64,000 bases of DNA. Source: Membranipora membranacea. Taxonomy: Eukaryota > Bryozoa > Gymnolaemata > Cheilostomatida > Membraniporidae. The DNA lies in the NCBI GenBank assembly GCA_914767715.1, contig OU612074.1, forward strand, positions 8,757,501-8,821,500, read 5' to 3'. This document shows, one piece after another, positions 35,190 to 46,990 of the stretch; the first letter of the stretch is position 1, and each line of letters starts with the position of its first letter. A model generated the notes under the pieces. The model was given only the letters and a program-made list of their open reading frames with translations. It made no database searches and was not told the DNA's origin. A program made the position numbers and the translations under genes.

Positions 35190-38100
35190 TTATTGGCATG
35201 TGAGATAGCCGCGTGTCATATCGTTTGGTGTGATCCAGTTAATCTTCTTGTTATAGGACACAGGATAACATTCCTTGTACAGGTCTGGTATGCCTTTTGA
35301 TTTGAGGTTAATCACAGAGGTCTTCCACTTATTCATCTGGTTGATCTTAGCTATCTGCGGATACAAAAGATGAGGACTTTCTAATTTTTACACATTTGCG
35401 ATTGCCGCCGTAGGAGATCGTTAAGGGGGTGGAAAGCTAGGAAACTCTGTGTTTTTGCAATTTATCACTTTTTTTTCGACTTTTGTTTTTTTTATAAAGT
35501 TCTGACCCTGAATCTGAAAAACAGGGTTACAATTTTGTCATATGAGGCAAAAGTGCAGTAAACAGATGTTTAAGTAAAAAAATTCATCCCAAACGCAATT
35601 CAGGGCTGGCTCTGATTAGAACAAACTATGTAAGTGAGGATAAAAAACAGAATCTTGAATTAGAATAAAACAACCTGTTATTGATAGAGTTAGGTGAATA
35701 TTATTATTATTGATTAATGTGAGGCGTGGAATTTGTGGTGACAGTACGTAGACAACTCCATACACGCCAGGGAGTGGGAATTAGATGGATTCAGGATCGG
35801 ATACATTTCTTTCCCTGTACAAAAAACTAATTACAGGAACAGACGACAGAATTTCTGGAATGCATTCTCGCCTTCAGTAGACACCTGAAGACAGATAAGA
35901 TTCCGCTCTTCCTAGCAATTTCCCAAATTCTGGCATAAAAGTCTTAACTTTCAGAGCGCGACCCAAGTACAGGATCGTGACTTTTTCTGGTACTAACCTC
36001 CTCTAAATCACAATCTCCATGAAGGCATCTCATAGCGTAAGTAGGCGTTGTGCAGTGCTTGTCAGCATATTTACTGATATATCTATTCTCCTCGATAGCT
36101 CGTTCTAAGAGTGGGTATTGTCCTCTGTCTGGTGGTATTCTGTAACGCATCGTCTGAGACTTCTTTATGGTGGCCATCTTCTCCTTCTCAAAATCTGAAC
36201 AGAATTTTATCATGTTACATACTTGAGATAAATCGATAATGTTTTTTTTTGTATAAGCCGGGGGCCATCGAGCGGGGGACTGGGAAGATTCTAATATAGT
36301 CTGCGCCCTTTAGCCTCTTCCCAGTCCTCTACCTATATTATAAGTCTCTGTTTCAGATATAATTGGAATATATGATTATGATATATGAATCAGACTTTTC
36401 AGTAAAAGTTGTTTATTGTGTGGTAACAAATAGTCTTTTCATCTTTAGTATGCGAGGCAATAGTCTCCTCTCTCCTCAGGCTTCAAAGTGAGTAACACTT
36501 AATCTTGCCCCCTAACAACCTACTCAAAACTATTCCTATAAAAAGTTTGTTCCCTTTGAGGTGGCGGAGGGAAATTGCAAATGTCGGTACCTATGTCTTT
36601 TGCAATATTTAACAAAGGAAACAAACTTGTTCTAAACCATTCCTATGTTTTTGAAAAGCCTCTATCACCCTTACCTTTCAGCTGTAATTCAGTTAAACTC
36701 AATGGCTTTGTTGTGTCTTCATATATTGTGCTCATTTTCGGTAGCGCCTTCATATTCTCCGCGGGCCGAGACCAGCCCTGTGTGGTCAGTGTGTTCGACT
36801 GAGGAAGCTGAGGTAAGGCAGAGCATGGCTGACACTGGTCTGAGGTATACCAACACACGTCTACAGTACGAATCAAAATGTGAAATGCCATGAGGTTTTC
36901 CGAAAAGTGTGTGAAGTCTGTCCCTTCTCATGGGTCTGATGCACAAACAAAATCTAGTTGAGTATAAAGTTAGACAACTTCATTCAGACCCGTAGTTCCA
37001 GGGGAAGCAGGGAGGTCGGAAGCTAAATACAGTGGTCTAAAAACACTGAATAATCAATGTCAGAATCGGCTCCTCTGGGATTAATATTTGCTAATTATAT
37101 GCCTCAAATTGCTTGGGGGGGAGCTTCCTGGTTATGCTTCAGTCTCCGCTCGGACTTTTGCCACCCCTACCATTATTCCTTTCCTACGACCCTGCCATTG
37201 ATCTTAATTTTTGTCACATGTAGCAATCTAGTTCTAGTAGCAGCTTGAAGGAGACCAAACCAGTAATAAATACCGATTCTTTACAGAGCAAGAGATTCCA
37301 CTAAAATTTTTGTTTGATCAATGTTTTTCTGCTAACAACGGGGGGGGGGGGGGACATAACCACAATATAAAGGCTTTATCAATATGTGAGAAGTGATGAG
37401 TTAGAAATAGTTTTAAATAGTTGAATTCCGTCTCTTACCATCATTCTTCACATAAGGTCCGTCGTCAGGGTAGGAGTTGATATTAGTTGTGTACTTCTTG
37501 AATGAGGAGTACTGAGACGGGTCTATTGGAGGGTTGATCGTTGTCTGCTGATGCTTTATCATAGCGGCACCCGCTCTCATTCCTTTTGGATTTCTACGGT
37601 CAGTAAAGTTAAGATTATGTATGGAATCAATAGCCTTCCACAGCTGCCAACTCAATAAACTGATAGGTGATATGATTGGTAATAATATGGTGGATGCAAT
37701 AAAAAATGGGTATATATATATCTGCTTTAGCAGCTTGAGACTATAGACATCCATAAACTCTGTTTCCAGTAAATATGTTTGATTGCAGTGGTGCTCATGT
37801 GCCTTTTACAGTCAAAGATACAGATAATGCACTTTTTCTGGATTTCCTATATCCCAAAGATGTCAATGATCTAGGGGTACAAAAAATGTATCCCATAATG
37901 CACTTGTTCTGGATTTCTAATTCAATGTGTAGATGATGCATTGTGGGAAGGTTGCCATCACTGAGGTACTCACTGATAACTAGTAGTATATATAGATGTG
38001 TTCATTGGTACATGTGACTTTTTCACTGCACAATGTGCCTGTCTTTTAGCCTCATGTTTGTGCTAGAAAAGAAACAAGGAAAAGGGAATCAGAAACCTAG

Positions 38101-39176
38101 TCTAAGACCGATGAGATCTGTTAGCAAGTGTCAGACCGATGTATACAACGAACAATCACGAACCGCCAAGTGCAGCAAGGCTATCCTGAAGAACCCAGTC
38201 TATTTTTCCTAGCATGTATTATTTTTATAACTTATGTCTTTTCTTTTTGCTCTCTCCAACGGGGTTTTTATCTCATAATTCATTTTTATCGCGATGTTAG
38301 CACCTTTGGATAAAGAGTGTACATTAAAACAAACAAAACAAACAAACAAACAAATATCCAGCCTATCATCTGCTTTCGATCCTGAATAAAACCATTTTGC
38401 TCAAAAGCTTAGAAAGAAAAGGACTTACAGAAACGTCAGAAGGCCTGTGTTGCTAGTAGCCTGATCATTCTTATGTATATATATATTAATTCGTGAGTGA
38501 GTCGTGGTCAAGTCAGGAATCAAATCCAGGGATAAATAAAAGGAATGTGCTCCATCTTAGACACATTAACTAGTCAATAATTATCGATCCCACTAGGTGT
38601 CTAGCTAAAGGATGTTATTGTTAAGAGTCACCATTTGGCAAAGACTGCTGCTTTTATTGGCAGCATTAAAGTACGCTTGTTGCCGCAATAATTTGATGTA
38701 AGCTATTTTGGTCGTCTATGAGCCATATACCATTGCAAAGGTCATCCATATTCCATTGCAAAGGTCAGCTGGCAACTGAGTCAATATGAAGAAATTTGAT
38801 TTTTAGTGCAGAGGATTTATTCTTACTCAACCTACATATATTGTCAATGTAGCCACCAAATTGCTGATAAAACTAATATGAGGGTTGTAATATTCGTACT
38901 AAACAATTGCCTACATTTCGGTTCCAAAAGCGATTAAATCGAACAACTTCCCAAGTCCCAAGTTAGCGTTCCAGGTGAGGCATGACCTTAGCTTACTTAC
39001 ATAACTTGACTTACCCTGTATTGTTCCCTCTGCTCATACCAATTATCCACCAGTATACCCGGGTCTGTATATCTAGGCTCTATCTTCCAGGTGTCAGTAC
39101 ACGGCTGGTATCCTGTCACTTTGGGCTTACTCTCCATCGGCCAAACTGTGCCCCTTATCGGTGACGCCGCTGCCAT
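35190..39176 (-). CDS. probable cilia/sperm microtubule-associated protein, 297 aa
   Basis: Exons: 39176-39015, 37643-37439, 36839-36675, 36194-35998, 35354-35190; 894 nt, 297 residues, phases consistent, stop TAA at 35190. Exon 1 carries DTWKIEPRYTDPGILVDNWY followed by EQREQYR, which resembles the W(R/K)IE..Y....L..NW.EER segment of CFAP107-type axonemal inner proteins as I remember them; the rest I cannot assign. Other features: Tyr/Pro-rich, no membrane segment, SQYSSFKKYTTNINSYP in exon 2, MSTIYEDTTKPLS in exon 3, YRIPPDRGQYPLLERAIEEN in exon 4, and a last exon with KWKTSVINL and TRGYLTCQ. Short, Tyr-rich, extended proteins like this often line ciliary doublets. The start of exon 2 is uncertain: the acceptor at 37644-37645 fits the phase, while a closer AG at the codon CGT AGA does not. 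Its neighbour is the SHIPPO gene, also a sperm-tail type. Confidence 0.6.
36277..36327. repeat. small hairpin in an intron
   Basis: GGACTGGGAAGA (36277-36288) is perfectly inverted at 36316-36327. Confidence 0.5.
36540..36638. repeat. hAT-like MITE with perfect 8-bp TSD
   Basis: A relative of 5766-5889: it shares GTTTGTTCCCT, GAGGTGGCGGAG, TTGCAAATGT and the right end CAAACTTGTTCTA. The 8-bp direct repeat ATTCCTAT flanks it at 36532-36539 and 36639-36646. It lies in the intron between exons 3 and 4 of the 35190-39176 gene. Confidence 0.75.
37889..37950. promoter_or_regulatory. inverted pair of TCCCANAATGCA motifs
   Basis: TATCCCATAATGCAC (37889) and GATGCATTGTGGGAAG (37935, opposite strand) lie 30 bases apart in intron 1 of the 35190-39176 gene. 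Seven more copies of the core are at 7601, 26523, 46899, 49096, 51526, 52918 and 54268. The core resembles the ZNF143/Staf site. Regulatory use is inferred only; it may be a repeat fragment. Confidence 0.4.
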
Positions 39177-40488
39177 TTTAGGCAACAATGTTTTACATCG
39201 ATCGAGCAGTCAGTAGAAATTATGAGAGTTATATCTTTGGTGTACTTTTGGTAGCCCAAGCTTGTGTTTTAGAAATGGAAAACAATGGACTTTATGTCGA
39301 TTATAATGCTAGTTGACTACTTGGTTTCTAACTAAAAGTTTGTTGTACTAGTGTAGTCATGTTATGGAATTTTTTGAATGCTTACTTTGTGGCAAATGTG
39401 AGCATTAACCACAGGGACTTGTCTCATCTTTTATCAACATGATTATTAGTCAGATTGAATAATATCAACTGTCTATCTGAACCATATCTACGATGCTATC
39501 TTTTCTATCGTCACCTTATTCCAAATCAGTGAGAGAAACCTGGGAGTTATGCACTTTGATAAAGAGAGGAGACAATTCAGTGCTAAATAGTTGTTCCCAT
39601 TTAAATAATACACAATTCAAATACATCAATTTACATTTAATAGCAGGAAGATTAAATGAACCTTTGTAGGCAAATATTTGAGTGAAATAAAACTTTTTTA
39701 TCTAAGGTGTCCTTCTGAGTAAAAGAAACATCACAGTATCGCTTGGTGAAAACTAAAATATATGTTGTTGAAAAAAAGGCACAGGATGGAAAAATCACAT
39801 CAGCTGGTTGATATCGTTAACCGTTAGTTTGCCGAACAGTTCTTCCGTGACCAATGAAATATTTAAATAGTCTAGAAATTATGCCTATTGACCGGCAAAT
39901 ACCTGATCAGGTCTACATCAAAACCTTGGTCTCTGGCAATGTTTGACACGAGGCTAGTCAAGCATTGCCAGATTCCCAGGTTTTAAAGTAGGCCTGTTCA
40001 GGTCATGCTGATCAACAAGCATAAGCCAGCAATATGTTCTTAACAATACAAATATATTATCTATTCACAGAAAATGATATTTGTGCTGGAGACTCGATGA
40101 AGCTGAGATCAATTCCTTTGCAAAAGTGGCATAACTCTCTGATGCGACTTTGTGTCAAAATCTTTCGGACGTAGAGTGTGCGTAAAAAATAGATTGTTGT
40201 AGTTCATATACTTTTTCTACTGTCAAAGATGCTAGAAGGTTTTAAAATTGTTCCCCCACAAGTTTAGAGGCTCGTCATTATCTGCATAATGTTTATCATA
40301 TTTTCAGTTAGTAATATTATGTTAAAAAATAAAGTCATGGCTCTTAAGATTTGAGTTAACTTTAGAGTAGAAATAATAAACAAACTAGGTATTTCTAAGA
40401 GCTGCCTGAGAAGAAACAGACTGGCCTTCGTCACCGGATAGCAACTCGAGTAAATGAGTACACTGCATCTTGGAGAATTTAAGTGTCC

Positions 40489-40707
40489 GCTCTGATTGGC
40501 TGGTGGGAAGGAGACAGCTAAGGTAGCACTTTCCGAAAGTACCTATTGATATGAAGTGAATGTGAAAGTAATTCAACTCACTTACACTATTTCTCTCTAA
40601 ATACTTCTAGTGACCTGTCATTGGCTCTCTTTCCCACTACTCAACAGCCAAACAGATCAGAGCTAACACATCCAACAGCCAATCATATCAGAGCCAACAC
40701 ATTGGCT
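40489..40707. repeat. longer GCCAAT..TTGGCT family element
   Basis: It begins GCTCTGATTGGCTGG and ends CAGAGCCAACACATTGGCT, with CACTTTCCGAAAGTACC inside and repeated AACAGCCAA(A/T)CA(G/T)ATCAGAG units at the right. Related to 11833-11964. The small ORF 40385-40576 partly overlaps it. Confidence 0.55.
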
Positions 40708-40724
40708 ACATCTGCGGTAGTTTA

Positions 40725-40862
40725 AGTGTTCACACATTGCATGGGTTGCTGGTATTGACATTCATTGTCAGTTGTCACCAACGTTGCCAGGGAGGTGGTT
40801 GGTAATGAAATACCACTACCAGCAGCCTCGGCAACGCTTTGGCCCTCAAACTACATCTTAGA
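40725..40862. repeat. hairpin MITE with GGTAGTGGTATTTCATTACC core
   Basis: GTAGTTTAAG..CACATTGC at the left pairs with the complement of GCAACGCTTTGGCCCTCAAA at the right; inner GTTGCTGGTA pairs with TACCAGCAGC. It is related in outline to 48331-48465 and 57258-57350, which share GGTAGT..ATTATCAACCACATTCCC. Confidence 0.45.
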
Positions 40863-40867
40863 CTGTG

Positions 40868-43800
40868 TTATCCTCCTCCTTGGGCGGATTGTCTGTTCAA
40901 TATCTGTACGTTGACTATGATGGACACAAGTACTATTATAAACACTCCTGTCACGATCCCAATAATATTGAACACTTTAGAGTAATGCGAATATTTCACT
41001 GCCATCTTTTCATCACCTGCAACAGAAATAATTTTTTGATCAACCATCATGTAATATTGATGTTATTTGTGGTCTAATTTTGGTCGGAAAGATACACGCT
41101 TATTTTTGCTACCAGCAATTTTAACTATCTTAGGCAGGAGTGTATAGAATTCAAAGTGGATTGGTACATATCAGCTTGTGCTAAAAGTCATAATTTACAG
41201 TATGTGCACAATTCTCTCCTCGAAATTCTTTCCTCCCCTAGCGCAGTTGTCTTTTTCAAATGCACAAATCATCACATGGCGCCTTTTACTTTCGCCATTT
41301 AACGTTATACTAGGATTCCAGACAGAAACAGCACACTGGTGTCTTTTCTAACCAGAATGGTTGATGACAAGTTTTGCATCACGTTTATCGGATTTAAGAC
41401 TCAATGTAATTTCCCATTTTCACTGACGCTCTAGTGAAGTTTACAACGGAAAATGCATCTAGTCTTGATGATAAACAGAATGTTGCTGTTCAGGCTTTGA
41501 TGCTGGATTTCAGCAAAGCTTTTGATAAAATTCTTCCACACATTGCTATTCAAAAACTTCTAGCCTTAAATATCAGTCCTAGTCTCGTCAGACTGATGAT
41601 GAGTTTCTTCAATGATAGATGGTAGAGAGTGAGGTACGCAGATGTATATTCATCATATGAGTGTTGCAAAATCGGAGTTCCACAGGGTACTATTATGGGA
41701 CCGCTCTTGTGGAACATTTTTGTGCATGATCTGCTGCCCGAAATACCTTGTATCAAACACGCAGATGACACTACAGTTTATAATGTGGTAGAAAGCTCGG
41801 AAGTGCGTATAGAAAACTCGACATCTCATAAAGCATCTCTCGTATTTCATGAGAATCCTCTACAGTCTGCAGCTGATTATGCGGCAAGCTGGTGTGAAGA
41901 AAATTCAATGCTGTTAAACGTCACTAAGTCACAATCACTGACTCTAACCCTTCAAAAGAACATCATCTGTGATCCTATCAAGATAAATGACATGCCCATC
42001 TCACAAAATTCATCAGTCAAACTTTCAGGGGTTTGCTTTGACAATCATATGAGATTCAGTGCTCACGTTGACTCTGTAATAAATAAGTTAAGGCTAGCTG
42101 TGCATGCCATTATTCGGCTCAGGAAAGTTCGGTCTCCACGTCTAGTCTCGTCACATTTTGTAGATCGAGAGTTCTGTCAGTGATCTTGTACGCAGCACCA
42201 AGTTGGTTCCCATACTTATCAAAAGGGGGCAAGGAGATTCTTGAAAGTCTACAGAAGTTATGTCTCAGGGTTATTTTGCCATGGTTAGAACATTATGATG
42301 AGCGTCTTGCAGCATTAAATTTAACAGAACTAAGTGTTTATCTGGACATATGCTGCCTAAAGTATGTCAATAATGTGAGAAAGAACACCAGCCATCCACA
42401 TCACCATCATCTACATCACCTAGCAACAAATGACCGGCACCATCATAAAACCACGACCCTCCCTAAATCCAATACTGCTCTTTGCAGAAAAAGCCTTTTT
42501 TATAAATACTCATAAATACGTCAATGCCTTCTTATTGCTTCTTTTGTTTTTTGTTTTCACATGGTCTTATTTGCTTCATGCATTGATCGGTGGTTTATAA
42601 AAGTTCATAATATTTCAAAGTATTCGCGACAAATAAAGGCTAAGTTTTCAAACAGAGGTAATTAAAGGAAAGTTCTAAGCTAACAATAGTTGCCTTATGA
42701 TGTCGGTCACCAACATGACCTTTGTAAAGGAAGTTATTTCTTTATCAGATGAATCTATGTTGGGAATATGCTGGACTTCATGACCAACATCTCAAACACA
42801 ACTCCTAAAGCATAACTCTTAATACACAACTCTCAAACCAAACTACTATATCAAACCTCAGAAAACACAACTCTTAATATACATCTGTTAAAACTCAGCT
42901 CTCAAAACAAAACACCTTAAACACAACCATAAAATACAACTCAAAAAGGCAACTCCTAAAACATAACCGTATAACATTCAACTTAGCACTCAAACTTATT
43001 GGCAAGCTGAACAGATTAATGATTGCAACAATATTAGGCCTGATTAACAATGGTTTATTTCATAAGCCCCAAATCAAAGTAGACGCCCTTCGGCAGTTTG
43101 CTAGTTTTAACAAGATTACAAAGCAGCGCATCAATAAAACAATAATTGAGTGTAGACACAATAGAATTGTTCACCAATCGCCAGAAAATACGTTGTTTGT
43201 GATTGGGTTATACTATTCTTGGAACAACCGTTACTTTTGAGCACGTACCTGGCAGTTAGCCAGGCCAAGGCCTAAGCTTGTCTCCAGAAAATAGGCTATG
43301 ATGTTAATATCAAATCAATACCAGGACAAAAGACATTGTATTGATCGATAGGAGGCACGATTATTGCCGCACAGTCGGCGCTTCAGCTTTTAATAATAAA
43401 TTCCAATAACTTGAACTTCAATGCTCTTGACCTTTAAAGGTTTAAAACCAAGAACACCGAATGTGAATGGGTTTTAGTTATGTCATAACCGACATAACGG
43501 ATGCCCACCATTATGCACTTATCTTTACATTTCTTTCAGATAAAGTCCATTTGACCCTCTCAATGGGGCGCAAAAAGCGTGCTTCCTGAATTCATAGAAG
43601 TTTTGCATTATTATTACAATCTATTTTATTTGGCAGACAATATCATCCTGGACATATGTTTTCCATAGCGTGCCAAAGAAATTTCGGCAAAAGTTGAGGG
43701 GGAGAGAAAAAAGGATTATGTTTGGTGTTTGTAGTATTCATTGTTGCATTGATACTATTGGCTGACGCAGGGTCTGATAAATTGTGGTTTTCGGAGCATG

Positions 43801-46800
43801 TTGTCATACATGTTGTAGCATATGTTACTGACATGTATCTGTTACCCTGATAATTCGGAGTTGGTAAATGTTAGTGTCAAATGAAGTTCAATTAGTTTGT
43901 TCATGCACACAATAATATTATCATGTATGCTCCTACATCACTTAAATTTATTTTTAAACTTTTTAATTTGAGTTCATTGACTACCGATAAACAGACGTTG
44001 ACAGTTGAAATAAAGCCGCTAGGATGTCACCCAATAATATGTGAAGGCCATTGGGTTCATTGCCCTGTAATTGGAAACTCACAGCTCTTGACTGATAGAA
44101 CTCAAGAGAAAAAATATTAGCTAGAATTTAATATACTTCGCTTGTCCGACGTAATATTAGCTAGCACCAACTTTTAATAGCTTTGACGGGTTTCATAATA
44201 AAGTGAGAGGTGAAAATGTTAACTAGCCTTTAAATCTCAAGCTTGTGCAAAATGACAAACTTTTCCTCCAGTGAGTATTTCACTTCTCCAGGGTACTTGT
44301 TTTTACCTGCCTACCTACCTGCCTACCTGCCTACCTACCTGCCTACCTACCTGCCTACCTACCTGCCTACCTACCTGCCTACCTACCTGCCTACCTACCT
44401 GCCTACCTACCTGCCTACCTACCTGCCTACCTACCTGCCTACCTACCTGCCTACCTACCTGCCTGCCTACCTGCCTACCTACCTGCCTACCTACCTGCCT
44501 ACCTACCTGCCTACCTACCTGCCTACCTACCTGCCTACCTACCTGCCTACCTACCTGCCTACCTACCTTGACATGACAAACATAGTTAAATCAATATAAT
44601 AATCTTGATATTTAAATTAAAGTTTAAATTAAAACATATCTCTCGCTTGTTTCCTTGGAGAATGTTTTCTTGCACAGAACTAAATATCCAAGTCATAAGG
44701 CCTCATCTCAAACCTTCATATCAGTTAACCTTCCACATAATCCATGAAAAAACATTTTATACGCCGGGCAGGTAAAAATGATATGGAATTAAATAACCTT
44801 ATAAATTTTCAGTGGATGACACTGTTGAGTATAGAGAGCATAAGATAAAACAAATTGGGACAGACTCTTACATCTCTTACCTTTCTTCATTGCCTGACGT
44901 GATTGGAATGAGAAATAAAGAGCAGCAGCTCCGGGAAATATCCCACAGAATATCATCGTGAAGATGGAAGTCTTGAAGTGGGGCGATATTTTACGCTGAG
45001 TAGTCTGTTTCAACCGCCAATGGTCATAGCTTCCATTGACAGCATCCTGTAAAACCTTACTTTTAAAGTCAGGCTTTTTTGCGTGTCCATTTTGAGCAGT
45101 TTTATGAGATGACTTTGGTCGCGGTCTGTTTGCTGACCTTTTAAGGTTCGTATCCGAGTATGTGACCTCATCGCTGATACGTACTGTTTGTTTAGTTGAG
45201 TTTGCTGATGGTGGACGGCTTCCTGCCATAAACATATTAGTCACATGATCTTCGGTCGATGTCTGTTTGAGTATTGGTCGGGGTGAGCGGCTACCCGGCC
45301 TTTCTACTTCAGGGGCCATCTGGATTTCATCTATTTCTTCATGGGTACCATCAACGGTCTCTAATTTCCTGAGAGAGGCTGCGGAGGGAGTCCTCGGGAT
45401 CACATTTGGCCTTAGAGAGTCAGTTCCTTGATGGTTTTCAATTCTAACGTTAGCTTCAATGCTCCTATGAGGGTCTTTGGGACGAACCACCGGGTCTTGG
45501 TTCTCCTGTGTGTCATGGTTACTACTCTGTGATGAAAGCTTTTCCCTGGGTGGCTTTGCAGGAACTTCATAGTCCTTCGCAGGTAGGCTGCTAGATGTAG
45601 CAGCAGTTTGTATACCATCACTGTCAGTCCTAGTGATAGTTGGCGGTAAGGGAAACTGTGTCTTATCTGACCCTTCACCATTTGCTATCCCAGGCGAAGG
45701 AGAGTTCTCGCTAAAATGACCATTCACATCATGTCCATTAGTAAATTGTATTGTTTTATCTTTCTCAGCAGAGTTAGGTCTACGTTTTTTCTTCTTCTTG
45801 CGTGTCTCTCTTGGCGTAGTCTCATCATCTCCATTCATAATAGTGTCCCCGTTAGTATATGCTGGGTCGTTGTCTAACTTTGGCCTTGGTGACTTAGCCT
45901 TAGATCTAGCTGGTTTAGCCACTTCAAGCTGCTCTAGCGGGGGAAGCCGTTTGCTTACAGATGGTTGAGCATTGTTTAACACTGCCGATCCAACACCATC
46001 ATCGAATGCGTCGTTGTTTTCTCCCTTAGCACCAAACAAACTCATTGCATAGGCCCCAGCAGCGTTTTCTGTCAATATAAAACAATGATTAATATCTGAG
46101 AAAAATAAGGAACATAATGAATGGTGCTTCATATTATCATACACAGTAAACAACGTTCGGGAATGTCGGATTTCAGCAGTTTGCCGGAGTGATGGACTCC
46201 TTTGACAGTCTGTCCTGCAACTGCATTGCATTGGGAGGTTGTTTTGTTAGAATCCCCAAAGCAGGAATACTGCATTACCTAGCAGCAGCTATCCAAACTC
46301 TTAAAGTTGCAGAATCTATAATTACCACACTGATTATATATGCAATGGTGTAAAAATAGAAGGCAAACTATTGAGTGTCAATGGTCGAGGTTGCCATAAT
46401 AGTACTTAGTTTCCCTCAGTTAGCTGACAGTTTGTAGGAATACACCTACCTATGGTACCTAAAGAGCAAAGTAGTCATTTGACTGCAGTGGTACTTGAAC
46501 CAAGGACCTGCAAAACTGACAGGCGGGTTGTCTTACCAACAACGTAGCCCTCAACTCCTATTGCGTAGGATTAATATGTAACAACATTCTTGTTTGTTCT
46601 TCTGTAGGAAGTTGGCTTGGGCTTCAGAAAAAGAAGCCATACATCACCACAGTCCCCCATAAACAACGAAAATGCTATAATGAGCCATATAAGAACATTC
46701 CCACAATTCAACTTTTACAGATAATCCAAAGGAAATCAGATTGAACTGCGATTTCAAACAGGATTGAGACACAGTCTTACCATCAAAAAACGAAGATGCT

Positions 46801-46990
46801 AAGATGTGCCGTATATCATTCCTAAAAACCTCATACTGAGAAGAGAAACAAAGGGGGTCAGGTTTAATTGTGATCTCTGAGAACTAAAGAAAATCATGTT
46901 GCATTGTGGGAAATTCTTTTGAACGGTCAGTTAAGATATACTGTTCCAATACTCACCACTGATAGCCATGTTTCACTTTTTCGCTGCCTA
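40868..46990 (-). CDS. CD225/dispanin membrane protein with long disordered N-terminal part
   Basis: Exons seen: 46990-46957, 46835-46781, 46068-44881, 41016-40868 (stop TAA), giving at least 474 residues; the true start is upstream and not found. The big exon codes for about 350 residues of low-complexity Ser/Pro/Lys/Asp-rich sequence, including a nuclear-signal-like KKKKKRR. The C-terminal 75 residues form the CD225 domain: a first membrane segment (TSIFTMIFCGIFPGAAALYF), the conserved loop SRQAMKKGDEKMAVKYSHYS, and a second segment (VFNIIGIVTGVFIIVLVSII). The last intron splits the codon for Gly in the KKGD motif. Dispanins (IFITM, PRRT, TRARG types) act in membrane trafficking; the exact role here is unknown. 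The 3.9-kb last intron holds the reverse-transcriptase relic and the minisatellite. Confidence 0.78.
41434..42620 (+). mobile_element. dead non-LTR retrotransposon, reverse-transcriptase part
   Basis: The plus strand shows reverse-transcriptase motifs in order: LDFSKAFDKI (domain A), GVPQGTIMGPLLWNIFVHDL (domain B) and ADDTT (domain C core), followed by thumb-like and C-terminal sequence. It is broken: an in-frame TAG at 41623-41625, a stop and frame change near 42180, and no endonuclease upstream. The tail (42555-42620) matches the truncated copy at 14065-14165. It resembles Jockey/CR1-like elements, but the clade is not settled. It lies antisense in the last intron of the dispanin gene. Confidence 0.85.
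42788..42980. repeat. degenerate tandem repeat, (A)CAACTC(T/C)(T/C)AAA units
   Basis: About ten loosely repeated units of 15-20 bases around AACACAACTCTTAA or ACAACTCCTAAAAC, with almost no G on the plus strand. It follows the retroposon tail after about 170 bases. Confidence 0.55.
44100..44292. repeat. TTAGCTAGC-family element next to the minisatellite
   Basis: It contains TATTAGCTAGAATTTAAT, ATATTAGCTAGCACCAACTT and GTTAACTAGCC, and a right end (TATTTCACTTCTCCAGGG) like the right end of the 10118-10303 and 11324-11490 copies. The 12-bp minisatellite starts about 13 bases beyond it. Confidence 0.5.
44305..44569. repeat. 12-bp minisatellite (CCTACCTACCTG)n
   Basis: About 22 near-perfect units; one irregular unit (GCCTGCCTAC) is at 44461-44470. 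All plus-strand frames are open through it because no stop can form (YLPT and CLPT repeats), but this is not coding. It lies in the last intron of the dispanin gene. Confidence 0.95.
46435..46560 (-). mobile_element. tRNA-derived SINE, copy 2
   Basis: On the minus strand: a box A-like GGGCTACGTTGTTGGTAAGA (46530-46550), then GGTCCTTGGTTCAAGTACC holding a box B-like core, then ACTGCAGTCAAATGACTACT. The last part matches CACTACAGTCCACTGACTAC in the 60480-60671 copy. It sits in the intron between exons 2 and 3 of the dispanin model. Confidence 0.65.

Larger units (their letters stand above)
39177..40867. other. interval between genes, repeats only
   Basis: It contains the GCCAAT..TTGGCT family element (40489-40707) and a hairpin (40725-40862). 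No coding exon seen. Confidence 0.5.

Noticed and set aside
44243-44599. Long plus-strand ORFs of YLPT/CLPT repeats
   Set aside because: They only read through the 12-bp minisatellite, where no frame can hold a stop codon; no splice or start context supports a protein.
45412-45681. 89-codon minus-strand ORF inside the dispanin big exon
   Set aside because: Other-frame shadow of the long exon, which is open for about 395 codons in the correct phase.
46957-46969. ATG 46969 (MAIS) as the dispanin start
   Set aside because: It ends in phase 1 at the donor, and the next exon would then read GTA TGA. The frame that works passes through this stretch as ETWLSV.
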